Below the pieces are notes generated by a model, which did no database searches, had not been told where the DNA came from, and was given only the letters and a program-made list of their open reading frames with translations. Positions 51,601-63,605 of a DNA stretch of 64,000 nt are shown piece by piece (the first letter of the stretch is position 1; each line of letters starts with the position of its first letter). The translations under genes were made by a program, and so were the position numbers. Source of the stretch: Motacilla alba alba (lineage: Eukaryota; Chordata; Aves; Passeriformes; Motacillidae); contig NC_052020.1 in the NCBI RefSeq assembly GCF_015832195.1, positions 2,559,254 through 2,623,253 of the forward strand. The letters are read 5' to 3'.

Positions 51601-53155
51601 AAAGTGCATTATATATGAAAATTATACAATCACCCACTTGAAACCCACCCCATCACCACTTAAAAACTCCCACAATGCTGCCTCCTGCTCTCCATGAAGC
51701 CAAGCACCCCAAGCACCTTCCTCTGCCTTCCCACCTCACTCTGCTCACCCTAACGCAGCACTGCTACTACACATCGCTCACGTGCAGCCCCAGACCAACT
51801 GCTCAAAGCTGCTTTTTCAAACAGGTTTGCAAAGCTGTTAGGCTCAGACTTGTATTTTTCCACAGTCTATCAGCACTTTTCCATCTTGCATAATCATCAT
51901 CCACAGAACTGGCTCTCCTTTGTCAACTTGGAGAGCACGAAAAGGCATTCTGTGATCCTCAGGACAGCCTCTCTCACTGCAGAAATCTTCCCCCTTTGCA
52001 AAGGAGTCATCAAAATCCTTCTAAATAAAGCTATTGTTGAAGGCTGAAAATGCACCTTTCTCTATGGATGGGTGTGGATTTTAATTTTGTTGGATCTTCA
52101 CTCAAAACCAAAATTACAATGAGCTGCTGAAAAATACATTTGTCCAAGAAAGTGCCTTGGGGCTCTACAATATTTCAAATGGAAACATGGCAATTATCCT
52201 CTTCTATTTAAAAATTTAACTATTTATGAGTTGATAGGTGAACAACAACAACGAAAAAGATCAAGGTACAAAATGATTGAAACTTCACAGCATCTTCAAA
52301 GATTTATAAGGAAAAATTAAATGTGCTATAACATGAGACAGTAAATACCACAGCTTCCACTGTTTTCTCCTGGGATTTCCTACAGTAGTGAGAACGGAGC
52401 CAGAAACCCAGAAAGTACACCCAGACCCCTGCACAATTTTCCTTTCAAACTGTTCTGAAACTGAAACATAACCATTTGCAAAAGAATGGATCGAAATCTA
52501 CCTCAAGTGAAGTTAATTTAATTAATGTGTTTCACACGGCTATTAATCACCCACCTCCCCCATGTCTCCAGTTAGTCTCTTCTTACATCTCACTATAGGT
52601 ATTTTAACATAAACCACTTTATTTCTTACCAAAAGAGGAGCCCAGGGACAGGACTGTTACCTTGAAACACTTAGTAAAGTCAGACCAAGAAAAGCAAACC
52701 AAGAAAAAAGAATACAGAGCCGTTCCAGTTGTTCTTTCTGGAGCAGAATCTAATCCTTTAAAAGACATTCTTTTGGTGCAGAGTTGAAGGGCTGGAAGTG
52801 TGCTGTGAGCTACTCAGACATTTTCATGTTTAGTGACTACTGGGGTTACTGCCAGCAAGCTGAACTGCAGCTCTCTGTCAAGCTCTGTTTAGAATTCAAC
52901 CAAGATAAGGTTTCAGGATTTACATTTAAAATGCCTATTTGTAAAGGGAATAACTCACAGAACATAATTATTCAGTGTTGAAAAATTTGGGTAAGAAAAG
53001 ATTTGGAGAAGCTAAAAAACTGCAAATGCTCTTTTCCTTTAATCTTCTTAGATCAGTGCTAATAATCTTATAAAAATAACACTGGGTTTTATTTTGTCCC
53101 TTAAAATCTAACCAGGAATTTGACCTAGCCATTGACAAGCTTGAACACAGCTGAG

Positions 53156-53165
53156 CACACACACA

Positions 53166-53196
<31 letters not shown>

Positions 53197-53197
53197 G
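53156..53197. repeat. (CA)13 followed by (CG)8, alternating purine-pyrimidine
   Basis: About 42 bases alternate pyrimidine and purine without a break: CA units from 53156, then CG units to 53197. Alternating CG and CA runs are the classic Z-DNA formers. A clean CG run is unusual in a vertebrate genome because methylated CpG decays. Confidence 0.97.
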
Positions 53198-56100
53198 AAG
53201 GACCTCCTAAAAATCCACTTGATCTCAAGGAGTTAGAACACCCTAAATTTTCATGAACTGATTTGACTTTCCACCAAAACTCATCACATCCTGCTCTGAA
53301 GCTGAAATTCCAAAGGACCCTTCTTCACCTACACCTTTGCTCCATGCCCCTTCAGCCCAGGGGGGTCACCAGCCAGCACAACTGTATTCAGTTGCAAAAT
53401 GCCTGACTGGTAGAACTTGTTTTTTTGGCCATTGCTCACAATGGGTTCCTCTGGTACCTCCACAGCCTCGGGGAAGGGGAGAAAAGCATGTGACCCAGGT
53501 GCTGGAGGAACTCCCAGCTAAGTCTGCAAAATTCAGTGTACAAAACTACAACCAGCTGCCAGCCTCTTTTTCTTGCATTATCAACCTATAAACAATATTT
53601 TCCCAGCTTCTATTCTGTCTGAAGACTTACTGTGTTTATACAGCTGTTTACAGACCAGCTCTACACTGGGTGCAAGAGCACCCCTTGGCCAGCTGCTCTC
53701 ACCTCCCTGCTTTGGAAGCCATGGGAGTGATGCTCATCCCTGGTCATGTCTGTGTCACTACGATGACTCCAGAGAAAGCTGGAAACAAAATCAGGGTCTT
53801 CATATCACAATAAGGCCAGTGTTAAATATCAGTCATCATGTTAAAAAAACGTGCTTTGTTTGTTCTGCCTTTGTTTCCATGACAGTAAGAAGTGCTGAGA
53901 AAAGTCTTCTAATCAAAGTCAGAAATCCTTGTTTACGTACAAAGCCTTGGGTGCCTTCCAGAAAAGAAATGCCTGTAAAGTGTCCACGTGACAGCAATGG
54001 ACTGAACAAATCCAGAGGTCAAGCCCAGACCACTGTGGATTCAGGGACTGACTGCCCCAGCTCCCTGCAGTCCCCCCAGGATGAGGGGATGAGGGAATGG
54101 GGAAGAGGCCCGTGGTAAAGATCTAGGTGTAGGTCATCACTGCAACATGCCTCCAGCTCCCTCTCAGCAAGGTCCCAGCCCAAACACCTCACTCCAGGCA
54201 GGCAGAGAAGGTGGCCTGCCCAGGGGATAGAGAACTGTGAAAACCAACGACTTGATTGTGCAGGTTTCTTACCCTGCCTTACTGACCAGTACTTTTTTCT
54301 TACTACTTACTTACTTCTCCCCCAAACGCTGGATCTGGATCACATCACTTCCTCGGACAAAAACACAATTTAAGACTTAAAAAAGGGGGAAGCATCCACT
54401 GAACACAGTGACCTACCTCAACCTCCTCCAACACTGAGCTGAGCTGGTGAGAGCACAGCAGCTCACCAGCAGTTACTGGTGGTGAGGCTCCAAAACATAA
54501 TAAAAACAGGGTTAAACACCGAGAAGAAAAAGAATAGATTAGCTAAATTATTCTTACAGGAATGATGTAACAAAAATATAGAAGGAAAGGAATGAAGGGC
54601 AGTATGGAAACAAAGCCATGCAAGATGCATTTAAATTCCCGGCTGCTGAGTGTGCTTTTGAAAGACTCAAGGGACTGGGCCCACCTGCCCTGTGGCCATC
54701 TGCCTCCTGATCAGGGTCTCTCAGCCATCCACAGCCCAAGAACAAGTCGCCAGGTGGGACCACTGGACATCCTCAGCCCGGAAGAGGTGGATACTGAACA
54801 CCCCAGAGCCAAAGCTGCAGCTGGCAGGTAGAATATGGCTCCTTTTCTTCCTGTCTTCTTCTAATCCATCCTAACACTGTAACTCCCCCACTGACACCAA
54901 ATCTTTCCGGTCTGCAGACTGTAACCCCAAGCAAGAAACACACAGGCACAAACTGAAGACATACATGCACGAAAACTCAAAGTAATTCTGCTTTTTCCTA
55001 CCCAGAAGACACTGCAAAGCTTCTACATAAATTGATCAAGGCCAAAACCTGTGCACAGCACAACTGATTTCACACATGAGAACTGCTCCTGTCGCACAGC
55101 AGCATCAGCTGTAGCTGAGCACATGCAGACAAAGATCATGCACACGGTTGTCCCATCGGGAATAAAGGAGAAAAACAACAGAAATTGTCTTTTGAATGCA
55201 TGACAGCCTGCTGAAATACGCCTTAAAATAAAAGTTGAACTTGGCAATAAAAATGTGTTAATTTGATCACAGGGCACAGCACTATCACTCAGGAAGCCAA
55301 ATCAATGAAAACCAACAGCTGTTATCCCATCAGTGATTTACAGAACAAACAGACATATAATCAAGTAAAATGTTTTATTCTTTGCTGATGGGAAAATGTC
55401 AGCTACTAACAACCTTGAAAGCAGTTTTTTGTCCTAGCAGAACTGCATCATTCTAGATAGTAACTCCTGGTTCATGTGAGCCTTTAAAATTAGGCTTATT
55501 TGGAAGGAACTACAAAAAGGAAAGGGATCTTACAACCTTACTCAGACAGATCAGGAAGCCACCAGAAATTTTCACAGGAGTGAGAATAAGAACTGGATAT
55601 TATGTACTAAAAAGCAAGTGCACTCTGGGATGGGATCTGGCCTGAAACAGACTCACACACGCCTTTGTTTCCTAGCAGGGTGAGCTCATTTTCACAGAGG
55701 CTCCTCCTTTGCACAGAAACCAGACTTACAGTGCTAAAATATAACAAAGCCCCATAGTTTTCTGAGTCTAAAAGCCTGCAACACTAGTGAAAAGATAGCC
55801 GGCTAGATTGCAACCTTTGAATAACAATAAACCTCACAGAATCACAAAATTAAGGCAGAAAAAGCATACACAGCAATAGCTGTCAGTCCTCACATAGGAA
55901 ATTTTCTACCATGTTTTTCAAATATTTGCAATCTATTAAAAATGTAGATTGATTTCATGCAGCATACAGAGATGGAAAAGAAATAGTGCAGGGAGAAATC
56001 TGCTCAGATTTCTCTCTCGTCTAATGTGTTTCTACTGCCACCAGTATTTGCAAAGCTAAACCTCCTTATTCAAAGGTGTAACACAACACACTCCTGTGTT

Positions 56101-56784
56101 TTCAAAAGTGCAGAAAATCTCTTACCTTGCAATATTCCCCAGCCAAAGCACTTCTCCACCTTGTTGCCCATGAAGAATTCCAGAAAAGGGGCTCAGATTT
56201 ATTTTGCAGGTTGATACCTTCATTAGGCTACCATCCAATGTCTCCCCCCTTAAACAAACCAGCCTGTAACTTGACTATCTAGGAAGAGACTTGGAAAAAA
56301 ATGTTGGAGGCAAGGCTGTTTTCCAATAGAGACCTCCACACAGAGTCAGCAGCTCTGAGAGTCACTGGAAAGTGAAATCCAGCTAGAAGGTGATCATCAT
56401 AAACTTCCCTTGGAAAGAAATCTGATCCCTCAACAAAATTAACCTCTGAAGTGCTGAAAAAGTGAGAGGTCAAGACTTTGTGCTGGGACTAGGTCATCTG
56501 TGAAAGCTGTAACCTGATGGCAGTAACCAGGCAGACTGGTGCCTCCAGATCAGGTACCGTATCCCACCAAGTAAAAGCTCATGTCAGCAGCCCCGGACTT
56601 GGAGGTACGAAACGGCACTGTTTGATCTCAGCTGAAAGACTACAACCTCTAGAAGCATTTTTCCCCACTCTGCTTCTATAGAGGGGTTCAACAATGTGAC
56701 TGCTGAAGCAAGTATTGTTTTATGTGAATGTAGCAGGGGACATACCTAAAATGCTTTACTACAAAATATTTTGAATACTGGTAA

Positions 56785-56811
56785 TTTTTGTTTTGTTTTG
56801 TTTTGTTTTTG
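56785..56811. repeat. (TTTTG)n simple repeat
   Basis: About five copies of TTTTG on the plus strand. Confidence 0.92.
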
Positions 56812-56961
56812 CGATGGGAGTGGTGGTATAGAAAAACATTTTCAATAGGAATGCTAAAGAAAGTAGCAATTTATCCACTGGTATCTCCAGCTAAGAACTT
56901 AAGAAACTGAGACAAGATATGTAATATTAATCTGACTCTTCTGTATTTAGCACTGTAGAGC

Positions 56962-56989
56962 GGGGGAGGGGGGTGGGGGGTGGGCCGGG
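56962..56989 (+). other. G-rich tract able to form a G-quadruplex
   Basis: Five runs of three to six G separated by one or two bases: G5 A G6 T G6 T G3 CC G3. This satisfies the usual G3+N1-7 rule with very short loops. It lies on the strand that is template for NAV2. Confidence 0.85.
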
Positions 56990-57860
56990 CTTATTACTTC
57001 CCCTTATTTCAAATAGAATAGAGATGGCTATTTAGAAATATAAGGTTGATAAAGAAATCTGGTGGTTAACATTCAAAATCCTTATTTTAGTCTAATATAA
57101 ATATTTTCAGACAGGATTTTACCAAGACCTCTCCATTCTGATGAACACGTGGGATTTTTTTTTTTCTAATATGGGAAATCACACCAGCTGAGTAGTGCCA
57201 GGATACATTTCTGTCGCCAGTGAGATCACCAGCAAGGGACCCTGTTCTGGAAAGGAGGTGGGAAGCCTTTAGGATGGAGAAAATGGACTGGACATGATGC
57301 TGTTGTCTTAGCCTCAGCTCAAGAAAATCGTGGATCATTCAGCCCAAAACCAAAAAAGAAAAAGTAGGAAGTGAGAAGTCAACTACACCATTATATATTT
57401 ATTAACGCAGGATGAGTACCCTTATCTTCAATAAAACATACCTTTTATTGTAGCATTAGTTGAAAGAGTTAAAATGCAAGAATTCAAAGGTTATAAAACA
57501 AAGACTTTGTGGAGATATTCCGCTGCCAAAACCTTCAAATAAATGAGTTGCAGTCTGAGCCTGCCTTTTTACACTGAAGCCTGTATTTTAGTGGCTACTG
57601 TGTAACTATGGCAACACAGAGGACCAGTAATTTAGAGGCTGGTGGATGTGACAACTTGCAATTTTGAACAATGCTAATAATAAAAGTGGCTTGGGAAAAG
57701 CATCATTTAACACAAACATTTGTGGTTCAAAATTAAACAGGCCTGTTCACTTACTTTTAAAAATTTTTAGATTTTTTTTCAGCCGGATGACTACCTGTAT
57801 TATGTTAGTCTGATGATTAAAAAAAAGGTAGAAACATGACTCTTGTGCTTTTTGGTTCAT

Positions 57861-57981
57861 CTGCACTTTAAAGTGCAGCCAACTCACCCCCTTTGTGATG
57901 TACAAATGCAAAGCTGCTGATGTCACTATCTTTGCTGAAGATTAGACAAGAATCACATGGCTTTTTTAAAAGCTAGCCATG
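57861..57981. promoter_or_regulatory. Candidate non-coding regulatory block with palindromes
   Basis: It contains the perfect 18-base palindrome CTGCACTTTAAAGTGCAG (57861-57878), then CTTTGTGATG and ACAAATGCAAAG, which resemble SOX and POU sites. A hairpin with 7-base arms CATGGCT/AGCCATG lies at 57956-57981. Function is inferred from composition only. Confidence 0.35.
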
Positions 57982-60798
57982 TATTATCCATAAAGAGAGA
58001 GGAAAAGATTCTCATGGACTGCTACTTCTTCTTTTTTGCCTCTGGTGCATTTTAACCGCTACCCTTTACCAAAGAATCCTGCAAACTGCTTCTCATTCTT
58101 TATTTTAATTGCTGAATAGTGAGCAGACATAACACTCAGATATGACAGGTACTTAAAAGAATCACAACTGCAACAGTAAAGCTTTCTTTTAATCCCTAAC
58201 ACCCTTCCTGTCACAAGTGACTTTTCTCAATTATCTGCCCATGCAGTTGTATAGGAAATTAGTGACTGACCCACTGCTAGTGGCAAGTAAGAATAGCCAG
58301 AAACACTCGAATTTAAAGAAAATAAAAAAATTTGAAATTGTAATCTAGGAAAAAAACCCCAACGAACCAGGACACTGCATCTGTTGAATCACCAGCTCAT
58401 CAGCTCCAAATAAAACCATATTCACAATATTAAGGTACAGCACTATACTAACATCCATCTACAGCTTCATTGGCCTTCCCTTCCCTGGCAGTCCTTCCAC
58501 TGCAAAGGAGGGATTTTGCAATGTAATACCCATAACGCTAAATACAGAGTGATATTTCCAGATGAATTTTACATGGAGTAATAATCACAGTTTTATGGGT
58601 CAGGAAGTTCAAAAGATTAATGTGTTATGGCTGCAGTGTACAAAAGTGTTTGTGTTAGAAGTTTCACATAGCAATGGGGTGAGATAAGCTGTGAACAGCT
58701 TTATATGAAGTTCTTTTATGGTAGTTAAAGTTGGGGAGAAGTAAAGAGACCCCACAGTATTGATTTACCTAAAGAATAGCTGCTTAGAAAAAGGCTGCAA
58801 AGTGTCCTAATACTCAGTGTCATAAAATCACTGCACCTTCAATCCCTTGTTCCTTCCCCCACACCTGTGTGCTATTCCCATTAACCTCAGGCACAACTGT
58901 GATCCTGGTCAGAAGTGAACTAAATCTGCTTGCAGCAAAAGAAAAACTTATCAAAGAAATGCCTCATTCCATTTCATTTGTGAAGGCCTAAACCCACAAT
59001 TATAGGTTTGCATTCTAGGTTAAGGTAGCTCAAATCTTGTTACATTTCAAATACTCCCTTGGAGAGCACCAAAATGCCTGAAAATTGTGGGTTTATTGCA
59101 ATACATCAAATCCTTTTTATTTTTGTTCTTCAGTAGCTGATATTTGTCAGTTAGAACCTTATAAAATGTCTGCATTTGATAACTGGAATGATTACAAAAA
59201 TAACACAAGCAGCATAGGCTGTAAAGACATCCCACTTCAGTCTTTGGAACCTGCTAGATAATGTGTGGCATGAGGCATCTGCCACATCTTGCCTGGAAGA
59301 GACTCCATTACCACTGGGTAAACCAATGTCTTAATCTCAACAGCAATTTTTTAAGAATTGTTTTTCATTTATTTCCTCCAAAAGGACATTAAGATTATTT
59401 AAATAAAAAAACCCCTGACATTTGTAACACCAAAACATATTCTGAACAGACTCAAACATGCTTTCGAACACCTTCTATCCTTTGAAGTAGAGCACATGGA
59501 ACAAAAAATACACCTTTTTAGAGTATTTCATTGATTGAGTATCTGCATGAGAAAATAAAAGCAGGACTACAGCAGCACTGCTGCACCATTACAACTCTTA
59601 CACATGATACTACAGGGCTAAAACTCTATGTAACTACCTAAACAAATGACCTTTGCATTAAATTAAATTTTTAAAAAATCAAAAACTACTAAGAAGCCCC
59701 AACTTACTGAACTCGTGTGTAATTGCTAATCCTAGGAACGTATTTTTACCTAAAATCAGAGGAACACTGGCAGCAACATAAACTCTCAGGAGGCGGTATA
59801 GTAGAAAATAAACCCAAGCTGCTACAACCATGTGCGTTTTAAGTGAGGTTCCAAAGGGAGCTTGGAAGACAGGAAAAGTAGGACTGGAAAATGAAGCTTC
59901 ATTTTTAATTCCTCTTATTCTTCAGAGGCACTGAGTTTGCAGACTGACCAGGGATATGTGCTCTGAAACATTCCTCACATCCTTAAATCTCAATGGGAAG
60001 AACCCTCTGTTGCCTCAGGCTTTCCTGAGAACAGATAATTATATTATGGTGGTGCTGTGGGGATTTATTTATTTTTATAAGTGAACACATGAAGTGTAGT
60101 ATACTTTGGGGTTTTGTTTAAATCACTCAGATGGTATCACAGAGAAGAAAGTAAGAAGGAACCATCAGTGAGCTACTGCATGGGCATGTATTGTAATGCA
60201 GAGGAAAGGGGATTCTGACCCCCAGGAGACTGTGAATTTGACCAGAAAACTCAAATAGAGGGTATATTAATAATCATTGCATAGTATGAGATAGACTTAG
60301 CATACTCCTCCAAGGAGCTGCTTTCCACTGAGCAACCATTAAGGAATGCCCCAGATTCCTCCAACAAGGTGAGATGCATGCCTGGTGGAGAAGAAAAGAC
60401 TATTTGTGTGTGTGTGAGATGTATGATTAAAAATAGCTTTATAACATTTTAACATGTACTTCAAAGATTGTTTAAAAAAATGTCAGTAGCCTCCACAGAG
60501 CACTTGTGTTGACACAGTTGTGAGGCACTTTTCACTATGCCCACTTCAAATGAATAAGCACATCAGAGTGAAAAACACAAATGGCCACTTTCTAAAAAGA
60601 AAAAAAGGCAGGGAACTGGAGAAAATCCAATAAAAATGGGGGATGCTGAACAGCAATTTAGCTTGCATATTCTTATCTGAGAGGAATTCCAAATGAATGC
60701 TGAATCCAGGGCTTATACCTGGATGATCCAAAATGATTCTATATTTAAACACATTACCAACTCTCAAACTCTTGAGTGAGAAATAATATCAATATATT

Positions 60799-60830
60799 AA
60801 CTATATACACATTTATTTGTGTATATAGTT
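60799..60830. repeat. Perfect hairpin, 13-base arms and 6-base loop
   Basis: AACTATATACACA at 60799-60811 and TGTGTATATAGTT at 60818-60830 are exact reverse complements around TTTATT. It could be a small palindromic element or a chance product of AT-rich DNA. Confidence 0.85.
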
Positions 60831-61689
60831 TATAAACTATATTTATTTGTATTTGCTTTTGCATCTATGATTTCTATGCTAATATTTCCAAATATAACAA
60901 ATAAACCCAACTAAAATTATATAAGGCAAATAGCCCATTAGTAAGAACAGTTGATATAAAATGGACAAAAATCTGATCTTAAAGTGCAGTTAATGTGGTG
61001 AAACACAAGAATGATGTATCATTACCGTTGTTTTAAAAACAGTTTTCTTCATCTCCTTCTCCAAACTATGAAAATCAGTGCTCTTTCCAAAGAACATAAC
61101 ACTGCCAAGCATGATTTTAACAAACATGCCACTCACTAAGGAAAAAAAAATTCTTCCAATCTAGACTGCTGAATAGAGTAACAGGAAGTGCTACAATGTT
61201 CTAACACTTCACTGTCTCCTGCAACCATTAAGATTTTAAGTTCGATCCCTACCAAATGGAATTATAAACATTGAGCAGCTGGCATGAATTCTTTTTCTCA
61301 GGACTCTGAAAAAAAATGCTTTCAGGTGAATCTATGACAGATGTCCATATTTCATTTACAGTTTGTTTTCTGAGCTTTCTAACATCACGTCTGTGTAAAC
61401 AAGCAATAGAGTGGAGAACAGAAACAGATATGAAAGAAGCTATACAAATCATCATCTAGGAGCCGCGAGGTAGAGAACAGCTCAGAAAGAGAGAAATTTT
61501 GAATTAAAGGCTCTGCCTTGGCCATCAGGTACAGGGCTCTGCGTCAGAGGATGCATTCAGGCCCAAGAAGGATATGCCAAGTGTGATAGAACAGAATTAG
61601 ATATTTTTGACAGAACAAGCAGCTCTCCAAGTGGTTGTAGTGTGGTTTTGAGAAGCCCTATAAAACTTGATTTAACCTTCCTACCCACA

Positions 61690-61890
61690 CTCCCCTAATA
61701 AAATACTAAAATCATTACTGTTAAATCAATAGCAGTCATTAATCATGTCAGGGCACCCACTGTAAAACCACTGCTGTCATCTGTATGTATCTTGTTCACT
61801 TATGATCAATAGAGTTTACCCATCTTAATTGCTTCAGCCTTCCCCTAATTAGAGCTGTCTCTGAATTTACAGTTGTTTATTGTTGCTGTG
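61690..61890. promoter_or_regulatory. Candidate conserved non-coding element
   Basis: A complex, non-repetitive AT-rich block with CATTAATCATG, TCTTAATTGC, CTAATTAGAGC and GTTTATTGTTGC, which are homeodomain and forkhead-type cores. It has no open frame. The call rests on appearance and needs a cross-species alignment. Confidence 0.35.
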
Positions 61891-62852
61891 GATGTTTTTA
61901 AGCTTGCACATCCCATCAGAAAAGTAAACTCATTTATTCTAATGAAAATACCACTACTACATCAGGCTAGCATCATTGTAGTGCTTGCAAATCCTCTGTT
62001 TCATTGAATCTATAAACATTCAAACCATATAAACACTTCAACTGCATAATCTACAAAGAACAAAGACACAAACTCTGAACTTCAACCAAAAAATATTTTT
62101 CTTTAGTTTTGAGAGTCCATTTGTGTTTTTTCTAATAAAACAAAAGCATCTACTCCACCCATCCAACACTAGGATGTTCCAAAGACTGTAACTGAGCCAA
62201 AAAGCATCACTCCTTCTCAGGTTACTTTGCAAAGTATTTCCACTCTTTTGGATGAGCTTTTTAATGTGATTTTTAAAAAAATTTTTATTGTTTCTGTCCA
62301 TCAAATAGACTACCTTGCCATTTCCAAATTCACAGTAGATTCTTAATGAAATACAGAATTTTGGACATTGCTCAAAAATGACTTACATACAGAGAAAACA
62401 CTCCTCTTACAAACATAAACATAACAATGAAACCTCTTGCACTTACTGATCAGAAGATACACATGTATAGATTGCAATAGGACAGGGGAAAACTGATGGC
62501 AGTAATAACTGAATGTTGACATGTCGAGCTACTGCATGCAACAGAAAACAGAGCTGTTTTCTTTTGAAACGGAACTAATTCCAAATGCCTGGGCCTTGTA
62601 GGGCCCAAATTATCTGATGGCTGACATCATTATCTGATACCTGAAAAATTAACAAATTAACCGGGTAATGAACTTTTATATTATATTGTTACAGTTTCCT
62701 AACAGGTAAGTATTTCTTTCATGTATCTTATGAACAATGTTAAATATTTAGTCTGGAATGCTATATAACCTGATAAGCATTTTTTCCAAGGAGTAACTTT
62801 GCCCACATTATCCCACCTCTCTAAAGAGCCAGGTCGTACCTGTTTGACCCGA

Positions 62853-62872
62853 CCCCCCCCCCCCCCCCCCCC
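62853..62872. repeat. C20 homopolymer
   Basis: Twenty consecutive C on the plus strand, so G20 in the transcript sense of NAV2. It is likely to be unstable in length and hard to sequence. Confidence 0.95.
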
Positions 62873-62939
62873 AGAATAAAACTACTAAATTCTGTGCTCT
62901 AGTAAAAAGTGCAGCAATGTTCACAAGCATGCACCTAGT

Positions 62940-63330
62940 AATTAACCAACAAGGGGTTAATTATTATCATGCCTCATGGCATTATCAGGCAACCTTTTGA
63001 TTCATTTTATTTTCTTTACAATCAGGTGCAAGGACAGATGTTATCAGAGCCAGAAGTGACACTAATCCTGGGCTTCTGCTACAATTGCCCCCGGTATTCC
63101 TGCTTATCTCAGGCCTGTCTGGCTCTTTATTCTATCAGCTATTTATTTGCACGTGAAAACATTGCAATATTCATTTCCACGCTGCATCATTTTACACATG
63201 AAAATGCTGAAGACAAGACCTAAGACGTGCATTACTGGCTATGTGCACAGCGCAATTAACATGCATATGATCTGTAAGCAAATCATGTCATTGGAAATAG
63301 TGACTATTAGCATAACAAGCACTTATTATT
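62940..63330. promoter_or_regulatory. Candidate conserved non-coding element
   Basis: About 390 bases of non-repetitive sequence with clustered developmental-type sites: GGTTAATTATTATCATG, TTATCAG repeats, AGGCCTGTCTGGC, GCGCAATTAACATGCATATG and CTGTAAGCAAAT. The 84-codon plus-strand open frame across it has no recognisable product. The enhancer role is inference. Confidence 0.4.
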
Positions 63331-63509
63331 TACTGAGATGCAACTCGAGCAGGCATCCTGCTGGGGTCTGACTTCCTCCATTGAAACGGCACCATCTTTT
63401 CTTTGTTCGTCTACATATTCTTCTCTCCTCCTGCTGATTACCAGCACAGCAAACAGGGAGTCTCCCTCCTGTGCCTTTCTTTAGGGGTGGAAGTCTTGTG
63501 TGCTGAATT

Positions 63510-63605
63510 GCCCTCGAGCATCTGATGCAGTTCAAAGCTCCGCGGAGCGGCGCTCCCCTCCTGCCCCAGCGGCCCAACCGCTGCCCAAACGACCCCTTCA
63601 CTCAC
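63510..63605. promoter_or_regulatory. Short GC- and CpG-richer block
   Basis: It contains CTCCGCGGAGCGGCGCTCCC and nearby C-rich text, with several CpGs in an otherwise AT-rich intron. CTCCGCGGAG is a 10-base palindrome. It could belong to an internal promoter or to the regulatory block just left of it. Confidence 0.3.

Noticed and set aside
53573..54118. Plus-strand open frame of 181 codons
   Set aside because: The product has no recognisable domain, there is no promoter or splice context, and it is inside a large intron in the opposite direction. A chance frame is more likely.
55836..55865. Possible tiny CR1 tail (CACAGAATCACAAAATTAAGG)
   Set aside because: Only about 25 bases agree with the CR1 end, too few to claim.
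62969..63223. 84-codon plus-strand open frame over the candidate enhancer
   Set aside because: No known product; the DNA pattern looks regulatory rather than coding.
63326..63601. Minus-strand open frame of 91 codons near the right edge
   Set aside because: Arg/Cys-rich translation typical of GC-richer non-coding DNA; no splice sites placing it in NAV2 and no known navigator text.
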